NCBI RefSeq assembly: GCF_017874215.1
Contig: NZ_JAGGLB010000033.1
Coordinates: 1 to 64,000 of the forward strand
Direction: 5' to 3'
Length of the DNA stretch: 64,000 bases
Source: Paenibacillus eucommiae
Lineage (GTDB): Bacteria; Bacillota; Bacilli; Paenibacillales; NBRC-103111
The notes under the pieces: generated by a model
Database searches by the model: none
What the model saw: only the letters and a program-made list of their open reading frames with translations
What the model was told of the DNA's origin: nothing
Shown here: positions 63,159 to 64,000 of the stretch, piece after piece
Position numbering within the stretch: position 1 is the first letter of the stretch
Layout of the letters: each line of letters starts with the position of its first letter
Position numbers and translations under genes: made by a program

Positions 63159-64000
63159 GATTTTAACATTTCAATAAATGCTAGCAAGGGTCGCGACATC
63201 CACTTCTTGGGGTGAATACACATTTGCAGATCCAAGCGGATATCAGGGTGTGAAAAAGGCAGTACAGCCAGCTCCCCTCTCCTTACCTCCTCTTCGGCCA
63301 CAATTCGCGGCAGTAACGAAATCCCGGAACCAGACATGACGCACCGTTTAATCGCTTCCGGATTCCCAAGCTCCAAACCAATTCGGTATGCTATTTTTTT
63401 CCCTCTTAGTACCTTTTCCAGCATGATCCGATAATTACAGCTATCCTCGGCCATAATCCATTCCACGCCGCTGAGATCATCGATGCCTACTTGCTCAAGC
63501 GCAGTAAGGGAATGCCCGGGCCTGCAGATCAGAATCAGAGGTTCTTCTCTAATGGTTACCCATTGAAGAGAGGCGTCCGCCGGTTTATTGTCCAGCACAA
63601 AACCAACATCAATATCGCCTTCCTTAACCTTGTCTACGATTAAAGATTCCTGGTCAGGCAGCAGACGAATCGTGAGATCAGGAAACCTATGCCTAATTTG
63701 TTGAATAAAAGGTGGAAGGTAGTAAGAAGCAATGGAATCAATCGATCCGATCGATAGCGTTCCCCCTGCCTGCCGGGTTATCGTTTCCTTCGACTGCTGA
63801 TACAGATCAAGCATGGGCACAGCAATTTTTAGCAGCTCCTCTCCGGATGAAGTAAGACGAAGCCCTCTTCCATAGCGCTCGAACAATTTCACATTGTATG
63901 CTTTCTCCAGCTTTTGAATTTGTGTAGTAACACTAGACTGCGCGTATCCCAGCTCTTCAGCTGCCCGGGTAAAGCTTTGGCGCATGGCCACCTCCCGGAA
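63155..64000 (-). CDS. LysR-family transcriptional regulator (5' end outside window)
   Basis: At least 280 residues, open to the window edge. The visible N-terminus (FREVAMRQSFTRAAEELGYAQSSVT) lies inside the LTTR helix-turn-helix, so about 10 residues and the start lie beyond 64000; the first in-window ATG (63985) is internal. The effector domain is complete to the stop (GLELGNPEAIKRCVMSGSGIS). Confidence 0.88.
   Translation of the reverse strand, partial: FREVAMRQSFTRAAEELGYAQSSVTTQIQKLEKAYNVKLFERYGRGLRLTSSGEELLKIAVPMLDLYQQSKETITRQAGGTLSIGSIDSIASYYLPPFIQQIRHRFPDLTIRLLPDQESLIVDKVKEGDIDVGFVLDNKPADASLQWVTIREEPLILICRPGHSLTALEQVGIDDLSGVEWIMAEDSCNYRIMLEKVLRGKKIAYRIGLELGNPEAIKRCVMSGSGISLLPRIVAEEEVRRGELAVLPFSHPDIRLDLQMCIHPKKWMSRPLLAFIEMLKS

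Overview
The window looks like chromosomal DNA of a Paenibacillus-type soil or plant-associated Firmicute. The signs are strong AAGGAGG-type ribosome binding sites with many TTG and GTG starts, a T-box leader, LplA/LplB/LplC-type sugar importers without their own ATPase gene, DinB-family proteins and many intergenic hairpin repeats. No rRNA, tRNA, CRISPR array, phage or intact transposase was seen.

Layout. 1-2.9 kb: a HAD phosphatase, two unrecognised small genes and gene debris. 2.9-13.3 kb: one long minus-strand operon, visibly richer in G+C than the rest, that starts with a phytanoyl-CoA-dioxygenase-like gene. It continues with three SDR dehydrogenases, an acetoacetate-decarboxylase-like protein, RidA, a 2-hydroxyacid dehydrogenase, an enolase-superfamily dehydratase, an aldose-epimerase-like protein, a ceramidase-like hydrolase and a Gfo/Idh dehydrogenase. 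Many of its genes overlap by a few bases. 13.3-31.1 kb: a glycan-utilisation block with a GH2 beta-mannosidase, a GntR/LacI-type (AraR-like) regulator, a GH-like TIM-barrel protein, a 1658-residue secreted protein with seven copies of one module around a glycosidase-like core, a lipoprotein/two-permease importer and a GH38 alpha-mannosidase. Four promoters in these two blocks carry the same ATACAATA-type element, so the central regulator probably controls them as one regulon. My reading is that the secreted protein binds or cleaves a mannose-containing glycan, the importer takes up fragments, GH38 and GH2 trim them, and the long operon oxidises an unusual sugar or sugar acid.

31.1-38.7 kb: a partial, orphan FMN-riboswitch-like element, DUF3231 and DUF2238 genes, a MetF-like reductase, a four-copy 22-bp repeat, a broken VOC gene, a GlcG/HbpS protein, glnS with a Gln-specific T-box leader, and an alpha/beta hydrolase. 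38.7-46.1 kb: a sulfonate/nitrate/taurine-type ABC importer with LysR regulator, EamA exporter, two tandem DinB-fold proteins and an M20 amidohydrolase. 46.1-49.3 kb: acetamidase, P-loop kinase, and an ArsR/DUF2087 regulator with an unknown partner. 49.3-59.2 kb: a second LplB/LplC importer operon with sugar isomerase, Gfo/Idh dehydrogenase, MFS transporter and lipoprotein, facing a ROK regulator. 59.4-64 kb: a ComQ-like prenyl synthase without ComX/P/A, then Lrp, VOC, GrpB, MerR and a LysR gene cut by the window edge.

Two repeat families stand out. One is a TTAACGATG...CATCGTTAA hairpin with 13 full copies at five loci. The other is a 210-220 bp element present three times whose 17-bp outer stem changes sequence between copies yet stays paired.
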